From positions 2,914,001-2,978,000 of the forward strand of contig NZ_KB375270.1 in NCBI RefSeq assembly GCF_000314735.2: DNA of 64,000 nt. The letters are read 5' to 3'. The notes beneath the pieces were generated by a model. It ran no database searches and was not told the DNA's origin. It was given only the letters and a program-made list of their open reading frames with translations. This document shows positions 1 to 7,864 of this stretch, piece by piece. This DNA is from Afipia felis ATCC 53690. GTDB taxonomy: Bacteria; Pseudomonadota; Alphaproteobacteria; Rhizobiales; Xanthobacteraceae. Both the position numbers and the translations under genes were made by a program. Each line of letters starts with the position of its first letter. Position 1 is the stretch's first letter.

Positions 1-36
1 TTAGCCAAGGCTGCGTTGTCCCTTTGGCTTGGCTAA
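1..36. repeat. 9-bp inverted repeat (hairpin) at window edge
   Basis: TTAGCCAAG at 1-9 is repeated as its exact reverse complement CTTGGCTAA at 28-36, giving a 9-bp stem with an 18-nt loop just upstream of the gene at 68. There is no T run, so it is not a clear terminator. It could be an operator or leader hairpin; only the symmetry is certain. Confidence 0.4.
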
Positions 37-67
37 TGGATGTTTCCTGTGAATTCAGGAGACCATC

Positions 68-484
68 ATGAAGCCCAATAATGTGATTGCTGACGAATGG
101 CCGACATTCCGAGGGCGACGATTGACGGCCAAGGAGCGTGAGTTTGGATTGGTTATTACGCCAATCTCCCCTAAAACCGTGCCAAGACCTGGACGGTTGA
201 TCTCGTCCAATCAGTTATGGATGGGACGCTGCTGCAGGTTGTTCTTTGAACTGCGCTATGGTGGCTATCCTCTTGAAACCGTCGGCAACCGGTCCACACT
301 GACTGCCCAAGGCGTAAGAGAATTAAACGCTCAAGCTTTGCGTATCCATGACTCCATAATGGAAATTGCCGAACAGCAGGAACGCGAAAGGCTCGCAGCT
401 GAAGATGCAGCATTCCGGGTCATTATCGAGAAACGAAAGATCGAGCTTCCAACTTCAGGCCGATCGAAAAATAAAGCCGCTTAA
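68..484 (+). CDS. Hypothetical protein, LRYG-PLE family
   Basis: Protein of 138 residues with no recognised enzymatic domain. An AGGAGA ribosome-binding site lies 7-8 bases before the ATG. The central segment FELRYGGYPLE followed by STLTAQ resembles FQLRYGKQPLE and STLKAT in the gene at 1010, so the two look like diverged members of one small family. The C-terminal third is charged and probably helical (residues ~95-120, EQQERERLAAEDAAF). A diverged copy of that tail is fused to a PilZ fragment at ~10927-11002. The 3' end overlaps a convergent lipoprotein gene by 30 bases. Function unknown; the coding call is fairly safe because of the paralogues and the ribosome-binding site. Confidence 0.7.
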   Translation: MKPNNVIADEWPTFRGRRLTAKEREFGLVITPISPKTVPRPGRLISSNQLWMGRCCRLFFELRYGGYPLETVGNRSTLTAQGVRELNAQALRIHDSIMEIAEQQERERLAAEDAAFRVIIEKRKIELPTSGRSKNKAA

Positions 485-880
485 ATCTTTCAAATGAATG
501 CGAAGATACGCATCGGCGATCCACCGTAGGCTCTCTCTAGGCGAGCCAATTTCGGTCGCAGTTTCTAAGCTGTAATTCTCATAGTCGATAAGAAGCCGTG
601 CAGCGATCGTGTCTGCATCGGGAGGCAGAGTCCAAATCTGCTGCTCGATAGCGTCTATTGCCATCTTGATCTCATCCCATGAAGGTCCAGATTTTACTGC
701 TCGAGCGGGTGTTGAATTGAAATTGCTTCGACCCTCGATGGCGAGACGTTCGCGAAGCAAAGGCATTCGCTGCATCCACAATTCCTCAAGGTGTGAGCAG
801 GCCTTTGGTTGGTTCGAGCAACCGGATGCCATGCCGGACAGCGAAAGCTGCAACAATAATCGTCGGGTGAGATCTGTCAT
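455..880 (-). CDS. Small putative lipoprotein
   Basis: Protein of 141 residues read from the second ATG, which has GAGGA six bases upstream; an ATG four codons earlier is possible. The N-terminus is a typical export signal (two Arg, LLLQLSLSG) ending in a lipobox-like ASGC, which would make Cys the acylated first residue of the mature protein. The rest is soluble and mostly helical, with no domain I recognise. It converges on the gene at 68 with a 30-bp overlap. The periplasmic or membrane-anchored location is inferred from the signal alone. Confidence 0.6.
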   Translation of the reverse strand: MTDLTRRLLLQLSLSGMASGCSNQPKACSHLEELWMQRMPLLRERLAIEGRSNFNSTPARAVKSGPSWDEIKMAIDAIEQQIWTLPPDADTIAARLLIDYENYSLETATEIGSPRESLRWIADAYLRIHLKDLSGFIFRSA

Positions 881-1009
881 GGAAATCCTCATTGGTAGGA
901 TTCCCGCCTCTGTGCGTTAACCGCGTGCGTCAACAGGCGATTTTCAGGCTGTTGTCTTGGGTCTGAATCTGAGTGACGCGGGCTCCGTCAATTAACTGGA
1001 GCAAACGCC

Positions 1010-1393
1010 ATGTCTGCACTTTCACTTGTCTCTGTTCAGAAGCCGACGACCAGCAATCCGATTTTGCAGCGCCGTAACCGCCTTGCCGCCAGCATCGATC
1101 AGCAGATCAATAAGATCGGCCTCTTCCGGGAAGGGAAGCGGATTTCCCGGGAGCAGTTCTGGGTCGATAGCAGTGGGACGATTTATTTCCAGCTTCGGTA
1201 TGGCAAGCAGCCGCTGGAGATGAAGAAGGGTATGTCAACGCTCAAGGCGACGACGTTTGACGATCTGGTCGCGCAGCTGGACGAGGTGAAAGCCGTGGCA
1301 GTCGCCGGAGGTCTGGATGAAGCGCTGACCGCATGTGCGAACGCGGTACGAGCGAACTTCAAGGCAGCCAAGGATAAAAAGGCTAGCCGCTAA
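1010..1393 (+). CDS. Hypothetical protein, LRYG-PLE family
   Basis: Protein of 127 residues. It shares the LRYG..PLE....STL pattern with the gene at 68 but has a different N-terminus and an Ala/Lys-rich C-terminal helix. There is a GGAG-like site upstream (ACTGGAGCAAACGCC before the ATG). It converges on the XRE-type regulator, with only 3 bases between the stop codons. No known function. Conservation of the motif within this window suggests a small folded domain rather than random coding. Confidence 0.7.
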   Translation: MSALSLVSVQKPTTSNPILQRRNRLAASIDQQINKIGLFREGKRISREQFWVDSSGTIYFQLRYGKQPLEMKKGMSTLKATTFDDLVAQLDEVKAVAVAGGLDEALTACANAVRANFKAAKDKKASR

Positions 1394-1396
1394 CGG

Positions 1397-1627
1397 TCAT
1401 TTCCGCTTGGGGACGGGCTTGATCTTCTTCAGGAGGTCAGCCCCTTCCACCCCCAGAACGTCGGCTATTCTGCCCAAAATCTCCAGTCCTACGTGCGTTC
1501 TCGCATTCTCAAGATCGCTTAAATAGGACCGGTTAACCTTGGCTTGGTGAGCCAATTCCTCCTGAGAAATACCCTTCTCGGCTCTCAGCTTAACCACATT
1601 GGCTGCAAAAGTTCGGCGCAAATCCAT
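1397..1627 (-). CDS. XRE/Cro-type HTH transcriptional regulator
   Basis: A 76-residue single-domain DNA-binding protein. The HTH_3 fold is clear: residues 10-35 carry LRAEKGISQEELAHQAKVNR and the recognition helix continues into SYLSDLEN, followed by the usual ILGRIADVLGV helix and a basic tail KKIKPVPKRK. I chose the ATG at 1627 (MDLRRTF) over one 12 codons upstream because it places the palindromes at 1646-1701 outside the gene, in its promoter, as expected for autoregulation. The divergent neighbour is the exported membrane protein at 1728, a likely co-regulated target. Confidence 0.85.
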   Translation of the reverse strand: MDLRRTFAANVVKLRAEKGISQEELAHQAKVNRSYLSDLENARTHVGLEILGRIADVLGVEGADLLKKIKPVPKRK

Positions 1628-1645
1628 GCGCCAAGAAAAATCTGT

Positions 1646-1701
1646 TGTCGGATATAACGACACCGGTTTAAACCGACAAAGATATGTCGCTTTAAACCGT
1701 C
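1646..1701. promoter_or_regulatory. Cluster of palindromic operator-like sites
   Basis: Three related sites lie between the divergent XRE gene and the membrane-protein gene. TGTCG-N7-CGACA spans 1646-1662. A perfect 12-bp palindrome, CGGTTTAAACCG, spans 1664-1675. TGTCGCTTTAAACCG spans 1685-1699. TTTAAACCG recurs at 1667-1675 and 1691-1699, 24 bp apart. That layout fits binding of the adjacent small HTH protein as dimers on the same face of the helix. The assignment to that regulator is inference from position. Confidence 0.55.
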
Positions 1702-1727
1702 ATTCATATTTCATCCTTGGGGGCTCC

Positions 1728-2951
1728 ATGCGCATTGCTGCTGTCGTCGCCGTATTACTGTTTAGTTTCTCTATGTCTGCGGCTGAAGCCCAGCAGGTTT
1801 CTGAACCTGTGGCTGTCGCCAATTTTGCTTGGCACCAGCTATCCCCGGCGACATTTCGCTGCGTCAGCACGCAGCTGGCTCAGCAGAGCTTGAGTATCCG
1901 CTATTTGGTCGAACAGGCGATATTGCCGTCAGATTCTCGCGTTGAATCTCTCGTGTCGCAATGCTCAGAAAGCACCGCGGAGAACGGTCAAGGTACTGTG
2001 AGGCAACGGCGATCTGCGATTGGAAACTATTTCCCAGACAACTCTACCAGAAGCCCCAACGTGCTAGCGCCAGTACCCACCGAGCCAACTGCACCGCCAT
2101 CGCTGGTTTCTCCGGGTAGTGTTGCCTCCCAACCATCCGATAATGAGCTCCAGACCGAGCGATCAGCCCGGGTTCAGCAACAGCAGCAAGAAGTCGAACG
2201 GCAACGCCAAGCGCAAGTCGTTAATCAGCCTCAAAACACCACCACCACCACTACAGCACCACCACCGCCAGCGAACTCAACGATTGCTACTTGGATGTCG
2301 ATCTTGCTTCTTGGTGTAGCGGCGATTGCCTTCTGGATATTCAGGTTAAACAAGCAAGTCGCCCTACAGGTTGCGGGCGGAGCGAACGTCACGTTGCAAG
2401 ATGTAGCGATCAAATCTCTTCATAGTGCCGTACCCCGAAGCGCTGCCGACTGGTCGAGCATTGTAATGCTGTTCGCATTTGTTGCATCTGCACCGTTGGC
2501 TTTTGGAGCGATCGCAACGCCGAATACGCTGGTACGCGCGATCGGCATCCTCATCATCCCGGCTTCGTTCATCGGGTGGATTGTAACAACGGTTCGCGGA
2601 TTGCATGCCGTCGATCTTTACTTTTGGCGGATGTCATCGACTTACGTCGCCCTATCGCTCTGTGCAGGAGCATTGTTGATCTTCATGCTTGGTAGCTTAT
2701 TCGGTCTCAGCACTGTTAATTCTCATGACGACGCAGCCGCCAACGCTGGCGCCTCCGCCACGTTTGCTGCGATGGGGCTGATCTATCTGATAGCTGCCGT
2801 ATGGTGTGCTTGGTTAAACTGGAAAAAGACCAGCAACATCTCACTTACTGTCAGTGTGACGGTGCTCCAGCTCTTCACTGGCAGCGCGATTATTGCCGTT
2901 ATTGGGTATTTACTGTTTGGCCGTAGCGGAGAGGAAAATCGAATCCGATAG
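1728..2951 (+). CDS. Exported multi-pass membrane protein, unknown function
   Basis: Protein of 407 residues starting at the ATG that opens a strong signal peptide (MRIAAVVAVLLFSFSMSAAEA, cleavage about residue 21). The open frame extends further upstream, but that part would cross the operator cluster. After a periplasmic N-terminal portion comes a Q-rich, charged stretch (about residues 145-165) and a Thr/Pro run encoded by an ACC repeat near 2236-2270. About six hydrophobic segments follow in the C-terminal half (for example WMSILLLGVAAIAFWIF and LVRAIGILIIPASFIGWIV). The small membrane protein at 2957 follows 5 bases after the stop. Function not recognised. Confidence 0.7.
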   Translation: MRIAAVVAVLLFSFSMSAAEAQQVSEPVAVANFAWHQLSPATFRCVSTQLAQQSLSIRYLVEQAILPSDSRVESLVSQCSESTAENGQGTVRQRRSAIGNYFPDNSTRSPNVLAPVPTEPTAPPSLVSPGSVASQPSDNELQTERSARVQQQQQEVERQRQAQVVNQPQNTTTTTTAPPPPANSTIATWMSILLLGVAAIAFWIFRLNKQVALQVAGGANVTLQDVAIKSLHSAVPRSAADWSSIVMLFAFVASAPLAFGAIATPNTLVRAIGILIIPASFIGWIVTTVRGLHAVDLYFWRMSSTYVALSLCAGALLIFMLGSLFGLSTVNSHDDAAANAGASATFAAMGLIYLIAAVWCAWLNWKKTSNISLTVSVTVLQLFTGSAIIAVIGYLLFGRSGEENRIR

Positions 2952-2956
2952 TCATC

Positions 2957-3052
2957 GTGATCGAATATATCCTTCAGCTCATGCTCGCGTTTGCCGCTAT
3001 ATCGGCTGGATGGTGTGTTGCGGGCTATATCAAAGATCGGTTTCTTCAATGA
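2957..3052 (+). CDS. 31-residue membrane miniprotein (GTG start)
   Basis: A small frame, GTG start, encoding one hydrophobic helix (IEYILQLMLAFAAISAGW) and a basic end GYIKDRFLQ. It starts 5 bases after the membrane-protein gene, so it is probably co-transcribed and may be a subunit of it. A near-identical frame exists at 12317-12412, where nucleotide changes mostly leave the protein unchanged (one G to A residue change in the helix). That is the best evidence that it is really translated. Missed by ordinary length cut-offs. Confidence 0.55.
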   Translation: MIEYILQLMLAFAAISAGWCVAGYIKDRFLQ

Positions 3053-3122
3053 ATCTCATTCGTCAAGGTGCACTGGAACCAAACCTTCAAACCTCCATTG
3101 ATATCGCTTTGGAGGACAGCAG

Positions 3123-3956
3123 ATGGCACCGCGTGCGTACTGGAAGGGCTACTTGCGCCTGTCGTTGGTGACCTGTCCCATCGCTCTATATCCGGCATCT
3201 ACCTCAGCCGAGAAAACACACTTCCATCAGATCAACAAGAATAACGGCCATCGTCTCCGACAGAAGCTGGTCGATGAAGTCACTGGCAGAGAAGTCGAGA
3301 AGGAAAATCGCGCTCGGGGCTATGAGCTCACGAAAGGAAAGTACGTCGAGATTGAAGAAGACGAGCTGGATGCGGTCAAGCTGGAGAGCACCCACACCAT
3401 CGAGATCGATGAGTTCGTGCCAGCCGGAGACATAGACCTGCGTTATTACGACAAGCCGTACTACCTGATTCCGAATGGAAAGACCGGAGCGGACGCTTTT
3501 GTCGTCATCAGGGACGCCATGAAGCGCAAGGATAAGGTCGCATTAGGTCGCGTCGTTCTTGCGAGCAGGGAACATGTCATTGCACTCCGGCCGCTGGACA
3601 AAGGCTTATTGGGAACAACGCTGCGCTATCCTTACGAATTGCGGGATGAGGGCGATTATTTTGATGCCATTCCGTCTCCTCGTGTCTCCAAGGACATGAT
3701 CGACCTTGCTTCGCATATTCTCGACACTAAGGCCGCGAAATTCAATCCAAAGACTTTCAAGGACAAATATGAGAATGCGCTGAAGGCCCTCGTGAAGCGA
3801 AAGGCTTCAGGCAAAACCATCGAAGCTCCTGAGAGAAACGAGGCAGAAGGCAACGTCATCGATCTAATGGAGGCTTTGAAAGGCAGTCTTAGCCGGAAGT
3901 CAAAAAAGGCAGGTGGCAAAAAAGCCGCCCGGAAAGGGCGACGAAAGGCTGCCTAG
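3123..3956 (+). CDS. ku: Ku protein, non-homologous end joining
   Basis: Protein of 277 residues, the normal length of bacterial Ku. These homodimers ring DNA ends and recruit the ligase LigD for repair of double-strand breaks. The N-terminal WKGYLRLSLVTCPIALYPA and the following HFHQINKNNGHRLRQKLVD are hallmarks of the Ku beta-barrel core. Residues ~100-210 hold the conserved YYDKPYYLIPNGK and LRYPYELRD blocks. The last ~20 residues are Lys/Arg-rich, as in rhizobial Ku proteins that use a basic tail on DNA. A GGAGG site precedes the ATG. No ligD lies in the window, so this is probably one of several ku copies, as is common in rhizobia. Confidence 0.95.
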   Translation: MAPRAYWKGYLRLSLVTCPIALYPASTSAEKTHFHQINKNNGHRLRQKLVDEVTGREVEKENRARGYELTKGKYVEIEEDELDAVKLESTHTIEIDEFVPAGDIDLRYYDKPYYLIPNGKTGADAFVVIRDAMKRKDKVALGRVVLASREHVIALRPLDKGLLGTTLRYPYELRDEGDYFDAIPSPRVSKDMIDLASHILDTKAAKFNPKTFKDKYENALKALVKRKASGKTIEAPERNEAEGNVIDLMEALKGSLSRKSKKAGGKKAARKGRRKAA

Positions 3957-3975
3957 CGGATGCAGAGCGCACATC

Positions 3976-4167
3976 GTGACCCAGGACCGGGAATTATTGG
4001 AGACAGCAGCGCGCAGCCTTAAGGAGGTGACCGACCGGATTGCTGGCATGGAGATGATTCTCAGCGAGCTCTTTCGCTCTCAAGGGAAAAACAGAACTAG
4101 CTCTGGCACGACTTCGGATTCGCACAGATCTCCTCAGGATGAAGGGCACTCCGTCTGCCTACCTTGA
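3976..4167 (+). CDS. Possible small hypothetical protein
   Basis: Weakly supported frame of 63 residues from a GTG, 19 bases after the ku stop. The first 40 residues (TQDRELLETAARSLKEVTDR) would form an amphipathic helix, and the tail is low complexity. The ribosome-binding site is poor. It may be a small partner co-transcribed with ku or a chance frame. Confidence 0.3.
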   Translation: MTQDRELLETAARSLKEVTDRIAGMEMILSELFRSQGKNRTSSGTTSDSHRSPQDEGHSVCLP

Positions 4168-4227
4168 ATCCTTCCTTCAACGCCTTGAGTGAACCATAGC
4201 TTATGCTCGAATGCAGCGATCGTCTCG

Positions 4228-4824
4228 CTAGTATCGTGGTGGCTGTCGAAATGTTTTCTTCCAATGCGGCGGACGTTTCATTCTCGGCAGACTTATCGGT
4301 CGCTCGGGATAGACGAATTCTGGGCCGAACAGCCATCTCCCTTTAAATTCATCCCAAAACATCATTGCGTCGAGCTGGGAGGCGAACTCATGAACGATCC
4401 AGCTCTGAATTCGCTCGCCCGTTTGATCGAACGGAATGCGGTTGTATTTGCAAAGCGTATCGATGCTGTCCCAATTCTCGCGAACGTAGGTGTCTTCAAG
4501 CGCTACGTGATACGGACGTAACGGCGACCACGGCTTCCCGCTCCCTCGAGGATGGAAGTCTTGTCGCTGCATTAAAAATTCCGGCAAGCGCGTGATTGCT
4601 TTTGCGATCCGCCTTGCTTCGTCAGACGTAAGCGAACGATGATGCAAAGGGATATCTTTCAGATCGTCGCGGCACGGTACAATGGCGAGCGGCATATTAT
4701 TCGCGTCGGTTACCATGAACGTATCGGCGTTTGGCCTTTCGAGCTTCCACGGCGGTGGGAAACGTCGTTTCGGTCTACTTGACTGTATGAGAACAAAATA
4801 GGAACATGATCTAAGAGAGGTCAA
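4228..4824 (-). CDS. Hypothetical protein with RRFPPPW N-terminal motif
   Basis: Up to 198 residues; the start is uncertain (a TTG at 4824 is the longest choice). Residues ~20-55 (RRFPPPWKLER, then FMVTDANNMPLAIV) match a short module I know from many Bradyrhizobium hypothetical proteins. The C-terminal half (WDSIDTLCKYNRIPFDQTGE onward) is unlike it and may be a second domain. It runs opposite to its neighbours. No function can be assigned. Confidence 0.55.
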   Translation of the reverse strand: MTSLRSCSYFVLIQSSRPKRRFPPPWKLERPNADTFMVTDANNMPLAIVPCRDDLKDIPLHHRSLTSDEARRIAKAITRLPEFLMQRQDFHPRGSGKPWSPLRPYHVALEDTYVRENWDSIDTLCKYNRIPFDQTGERIQSWIVHEFASQLDAMMFWDEFKGRWLFGPEFVYPERPISLPRMKRPPHWKKTFRQPPRY

Positions 4825-4838
4825 TACGGAACATCATC

Positions 4839-5054
4839 ATGTCGGCACAACCGGAGCCTGATCCCCAGGCGGAATCGGATCGATTAGACGCGGCTGCCGA
4901 TCAGGCGATTGCAGCTTGCGGCGGTGACCTTCGCAGCGCAATACGCGCGCTAATACTTGCAAACGAATATCTTGAATGGGAAATGGAGCAGAGCGTCTCG
5001 CGCGGATTTTTGCGAGGCGTAAAGCATGGGCGCTTTAACTGCTATTCGGGATAA
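4839..5054 (+). CDS. Small hypothetical protein (71 aa)
   Basis: Helical acidic protein. The pattern DAIAACGGDLRSAIRALI-like followed by ANEYLEWEMEQSVSRG..RG is typical of a small family widespread in Bradyrhizobium and relatives, often next to stress or mobile genes. The family has no known function. Divergent from the gene at 4228, with only 14 bases between the two starts. Confidence 0.6.
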   Translation: MSAQPEPDPQAESDRLDAAADQAIAACGGDLRSAIRALILANEYLEWEMEQSVSRGFLRGVKHGRFNCYSG

Positions 5055-5177
5055 ATTATCTCCTCCAAGATGCGGATCAGCCGCAGTTAAGGAGAGCATG
5101 GAAAAGCTTTATGCTGCGGAGAAGCGCTCTATACGATGAGTCTGCTAAAGCCGACTGGTTAAGGTGAGAGGATAGAA

Positions 5178-5462
5178 ATGCAAGATATTCGGCTCTTTAT
5201 CGACAAACTCCACGCCGACGCTCAAGCCTGCGAAACCATTGGTCAAACGGCGCTGAACGAAGGGAAGCGTAAGATCTTCGCTGCGCTTGCCGACACATAT
5301 CGGAAGCTGGCCAACGAAATGGAGCGGATCGCTGCCGCTCACGCGGTCCTGGATGAGGAGCGCGAGAAGAACCTTCTCGGAGTGCTTGGCGGCAATACGA
5401 GCACCGCTGACAGTCTTGCGGAGATAGCAAAAGTGCTGAGTTCGGCAGCGCCGAAGTCCTAG
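5178..5462 (+). CDS. Small hypothetical protein (94 aa)
   Basis: Charged, entirely helical protein (residues 10-70, including HADAQACETIGQTALNEGKR). A GAGAGGA site precedes the ATG. It heads a run of same-strand small genes (5178-6587) with short gaps, possibly one transcript. No recognised domain. Confidence 0.55.
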   Translation: MQDIRLFIDKLHADAQACETIGQTALNEGKRKIFAALADTYRKLANEMERIAAAHAVLDEEREKNLLGVLGGNTSTADSLAEIAKVLSSAAPKS

Positions 5463-5528
5463 CCACCATCGGAACTAGCCGACTATCTCATCGTTATACG
5501 GCAATCTATCGTACCTGCGAGGATTGCT

Positions 5529-5750
5529 GTGAAGAACGGAAGCTGGACTGAAGACGATTTGCGCACCTTGCGTTTGTATGCTGAGCAAGGACGGTCCATT
5601 TATCGCATAGCAGCGGCGCTAAATCGAACTGCGTCTGGGGTTCGATCGATGGCTCAGCGGCATGGCATTTCCATTCGCAGCGGCCAGGAAATGAGCCGAG
5701 CATTTAAAGCGGCGAACGCTGAAGTGAGCAATTCGTCCTCCCCCCGGTAA
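5529..5750 (+). CDS. Small HTH (SANT/Myb-like) protein
   Basis: GTG-started 73-residue protein. Residues 4-50 (SWTEDDLRTLRLYAEQGRSI then YRIAAALNRTASGVRSMAQR) form a helix-turn-helix of the SANT/Myb or GcrA-like type, in which a Trp-led first helix is followed by a recognition helix. It probably binds DNA, but no target is evident. The tail is low complexity. Confidence 0.6.
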   Translation: MKNGSWTEDDLRTLRLYAEQGRSIYRIAAALNRTASGVRSMAQRHGISIRSGQEMSRAFKAANAEVSNSSSPR

Positions 5751-5766
5751 ACCCAAGCAGGTAGCC

Positions 5767-6090
5767 GTGAGCACTATTGACCTACGTGAGGAGCGAGTCT
5801 TCTGGAAAGAAGACTATCATCGGCGGACTTTCGACTTCCGGTCGCAGTTAAATTTCACGCGGTTTGATGGCTGCCTCTTTGTTGATTGCATCTTGCTGCT
5901 AGACGAAGGCACGGAGCAGCTCGCGTTCACAAGTTGCACGTTCAAAGATTGCAACATCGATAAAATCGAAGAAAATGTCGTTCGGGGTATCCGTTCCGAG
6001 AACAACACTTTCGACCGGCCCATTGCCTTGCGCAAAGCGGATCTCGATAAAAGGCTAGCCGAGGCGCTGCAAAATCAGGCGCGTAAGTAA
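5767..6090 (+). CDS. Hypothetical protein, pentapeptide-like Cys/Phe repeats
   Basis: GTG-started 107-residue protein 16 bases after the HTH gene. Residues 28-65 show spaced F-x-x-C units (FDGCLFVDC, FTSCTFKDCNI) that resemble a degenerate pentapeptide or right-handed beta-helix turn. The C-terminus is helical and charged. Function unknown; the repeat reading is tentative. Confidence 0.5.
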   Translation: MSTIDLREERVFWKEDYHRRTFDFRSQLNFTRFDGCLFVDCILLLDEGTEQLAFTSCTFKDCNIDKIEENVVRGIRSENNTFDRPIALRKADLDKRLAEALQNQARK

Positions 6091-6105
6091 GGGTGGGCGG
6101 CTTGA

Positions 6106-6393
6106 ATGTCGAGGCATGAGAAAGAGATTGCTCTGGGGGTCCTCCAAGCTCTCAACGCGGCCCGTCTGATTCCGGGCGACGCCGAATTGGCGAAAGCCAG
6201 CGCGATGGCACTACCAGAGCGCGGCATATCCGGGGATCTCTTCAGAGAGAACACTTTCGTCGCAATTAGAAACCTTAGAATATCGATAGACGAAGGTGAG
6301 AACGAAGAGCGATTGAACGCCCTTTATTCTGCCGCTGTTGACGCAGCCTATGTATGGGTCGAGGCCCGCTCAGACTCTCAAAACGAGACCTGA
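6106..6393 (+). CDS. Small hypothetical protein (95 aa)
   Basis: All-helical 95-residue protein (MSRHEKEIALGVLQALNAAR...). No recognised domain. It follows the previous gene by 15 bases, and its end overlaps the next frame by 40 bases. Confidence 0.5.
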   Translation: MSRHEKEIALGVLQALNAARLIPGDAELAKASAMALPERGISGDLFRENTFVAIRNLRISIDEGENEERLNALYSAAVDAAYVWVEARSDSQNET

Positions 6394-6587
6394 GAAACTT
6401 ACACACCGCTCCCAATTTTTCTGAGCATGAAACTTGCAGATGCTTATCGCGTAACGCTCAGGATTCTCTCTCACTCGCCAGCGATGCCGATGATGATATC
6501 GTAGCCGAACATCATAAGCGGATGGCCGATGCCTGGTATGTGCTCGCGAATGAACAGGACTGGCTAGTGATCGGACTGGCAAGGTGA
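6354..6587 (+). CDS. Small hypothetical protein, possibly 5'-truncated
   Basis: The last ~50 residues (CRCLSRNAQDSLSLASDAD to RMADAWYVLANEQDWL) match a common short rhizobial family in which a CRxLA helix is followed by an AEAWxxLAxEQDW helix. The expected N-terminal helix is absent or replaced by unrelated sequence overlapping the previous gene, so the true start is uncertain and the gene may be a remnant. Confidence 0.4.
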   Translation: MGRGPLRLSKRDLRNLHTAPNFSEHETCRCLSRNAQDSLSLASDADDDIVAEHHKRMADAWYVLANEQDWLVIGLAR

Positions 6588-6690
6588 AAGAGGTACTGAG
6601 CATCCCCGATGGCAATCTGGATTAACACAGATTGGAACTTGCTCCGAAGAGGAAGCTTGTTCGGCGCTATGCCAACTTCGGGAGACTAAA

Positions 6691-7530
6691 ATGGAAACAC
6701 CTATCTCAGAGCGCCCTTATTTTCCGGCGGCCTCTGGAATTTGCTGGGCGTCGGTTATTGCAGGCGCTGTTGTCTCATTAGCGATTACGATTGTTTTGTT
6801 ATGGTTTGGTGCGGCGCTGGGTTTGACCTTGACGTCACCCTGGAACGATTCGGGCGTATCAGCGACTACCTTCAAAATAGGAACGGGTCTGTTCCTTGTC
6901 GTCGTCGCCATGATTTCATCAGCTCTGGGAGGGCATATCGCCGGCCGTCTTCGCAACGGTTGGGACTCGAGCGTCCATGCAAATGAGATATATTTCCGTG
7001 ACACGGCTCATGGCTTTGTCACTTGGGCCACTGCGACATTCGTTGGTGCAGTCCTTCTCGCATCCGCTGCAGCAGGCATCGCCAGAACGACCTCAGGCGG
7101 TCTTGCTGCGGGCGCAGCGAGCGCCACTGCTTCTAGAGCGTCGTCGGGCCCTATGGACATCTACGTCGACCAACTTCTGCGTCCCGGTCCGGGCGCAGCA
7201 GCTTCTAACACCACAAGCCCAAATGACAGCCGGGCCGAACTATCTCGCCTGCTCACCGCCAGCTTCCGCTCCGGAAAAGACATGTCCCTCGACGACAAAA
7301 CCTACGTCGCGCAGGTCGTCGCGAAGAACACGGGGATGTCACAAGACGAAGCCCAGAAGCGAGTTGATCAAACGATCGTCACGGCAAAAAGCAACCTTGA
7401 CGCCGCTCGTAAGGCAGCCATGCAGCTTGCTTATTGGATCGTTGCCTCTCTTCTCATTGGCGCTTTCTCGGCAAGTCTGGCGGCAACGGAAGCCGGGGCC
7501 TTCCTCGACCGCAATTGGTCAACCGTCTAA
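6691..7530 (+). CDS. Membrane protein, unknown function (279 aa)
   Basis: Three or more hydrophobic segments: residues ~17-48 (ICWASVIAGAVVSLAITIVL), ~65-85, ~108-128 and a C-terminal one (~248-270, YWIVASLLIGAFSASLAATE). Between the third and last lies a ~100-residue soluble loop that is Ala/Ser-rich and then charged. This architecture is common among uncharacterised inner-membrane proteins of rhizobia. Twelve bases after its stop comes the 22-residue miniprotein at 7543, which usually accompanies this family. No function known. Confidence 0.7.
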   Translation: METPISERPYFPAASGICWASVIAGAVVSLAITIVLLWFGAALGLTLTSPWNDSGVSATTFKIGTGLFLVVVAMISSALGGHIAGRLRNGWDSSVHANEIYFRDTAHGFVTWATATFVGAVLLASAAAGIARTTSGGLAAGAASATASRASSGPMDIYVDQLLRPGPGAAASNTTSPNDSRAELSRLLTASFRSGKDMSLDDKTYVAQVVAKNTGMSQDEAQKRVDQTIVTAKSNLDAARKAAMQLAYWIVASLLIGAFSASLAATEAGAFLDRNWSTV

Positions 7531-7542
7531 AGGAGGAATCAC

Positions 7543-7611
7543 ATGCCGATTTTGCTCTGGTTGCTGGGTATCCCGCTTCCGCTAATTTTGCTCATCATCC
7601 TACTGCGATGA
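7543..7611 (+). CDS. 22-residue hydrophobic miniprotein
   Basis: ATG frame encoding one Leu/Ile/Pro-rich helix (MPILLWLLGIPLPLILLIIL) with a perfect AAAGGAGGA ribosome-binding site that overlaps the upstream stop region. Very similar miniproteins follow membrane or stress genes in Bradyrhizobium and Methylobacterium. A GC-rich hairpin (AAGGCTCC/GGGGCCTT, about 7616-7637) follows and may end the transcript. Too short for automatic callers. Confidence 0.6.
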   Translation: MPILLWLLGIPLPLILLIILLR

Positions 7612-7864
7612 CATTGAAGGCTCCTTAGAGGGGCCTTCCACTGCTCACAATCTGCTTCAGTCATAACCTATGTTGCTCCGTCAAATGAACTCGCGCAGAG
7701 AAGCTGATTTATCCGGTGCTCGCGCCGGGTGACAACCGGCCACAACGGGGACGATGGACGCAGTCATTTTGCCGGTTTCTGACCGCGACACCAACGCATC
7801 GGTACGCGCTGACATCTGACTTGTTCTCGACGCGAGCGCCTATTCCAAGTGGAGACTGGTACCC

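Noticed and set aside
2236..2275. Repeated ACC triplets, considered as CRISPR or microsatellite
   Set aside because: It is an in-frame Thr/Pro linker of the 1728 membrane protein. No spacer-repeat pattern occurs anywhere in the window.
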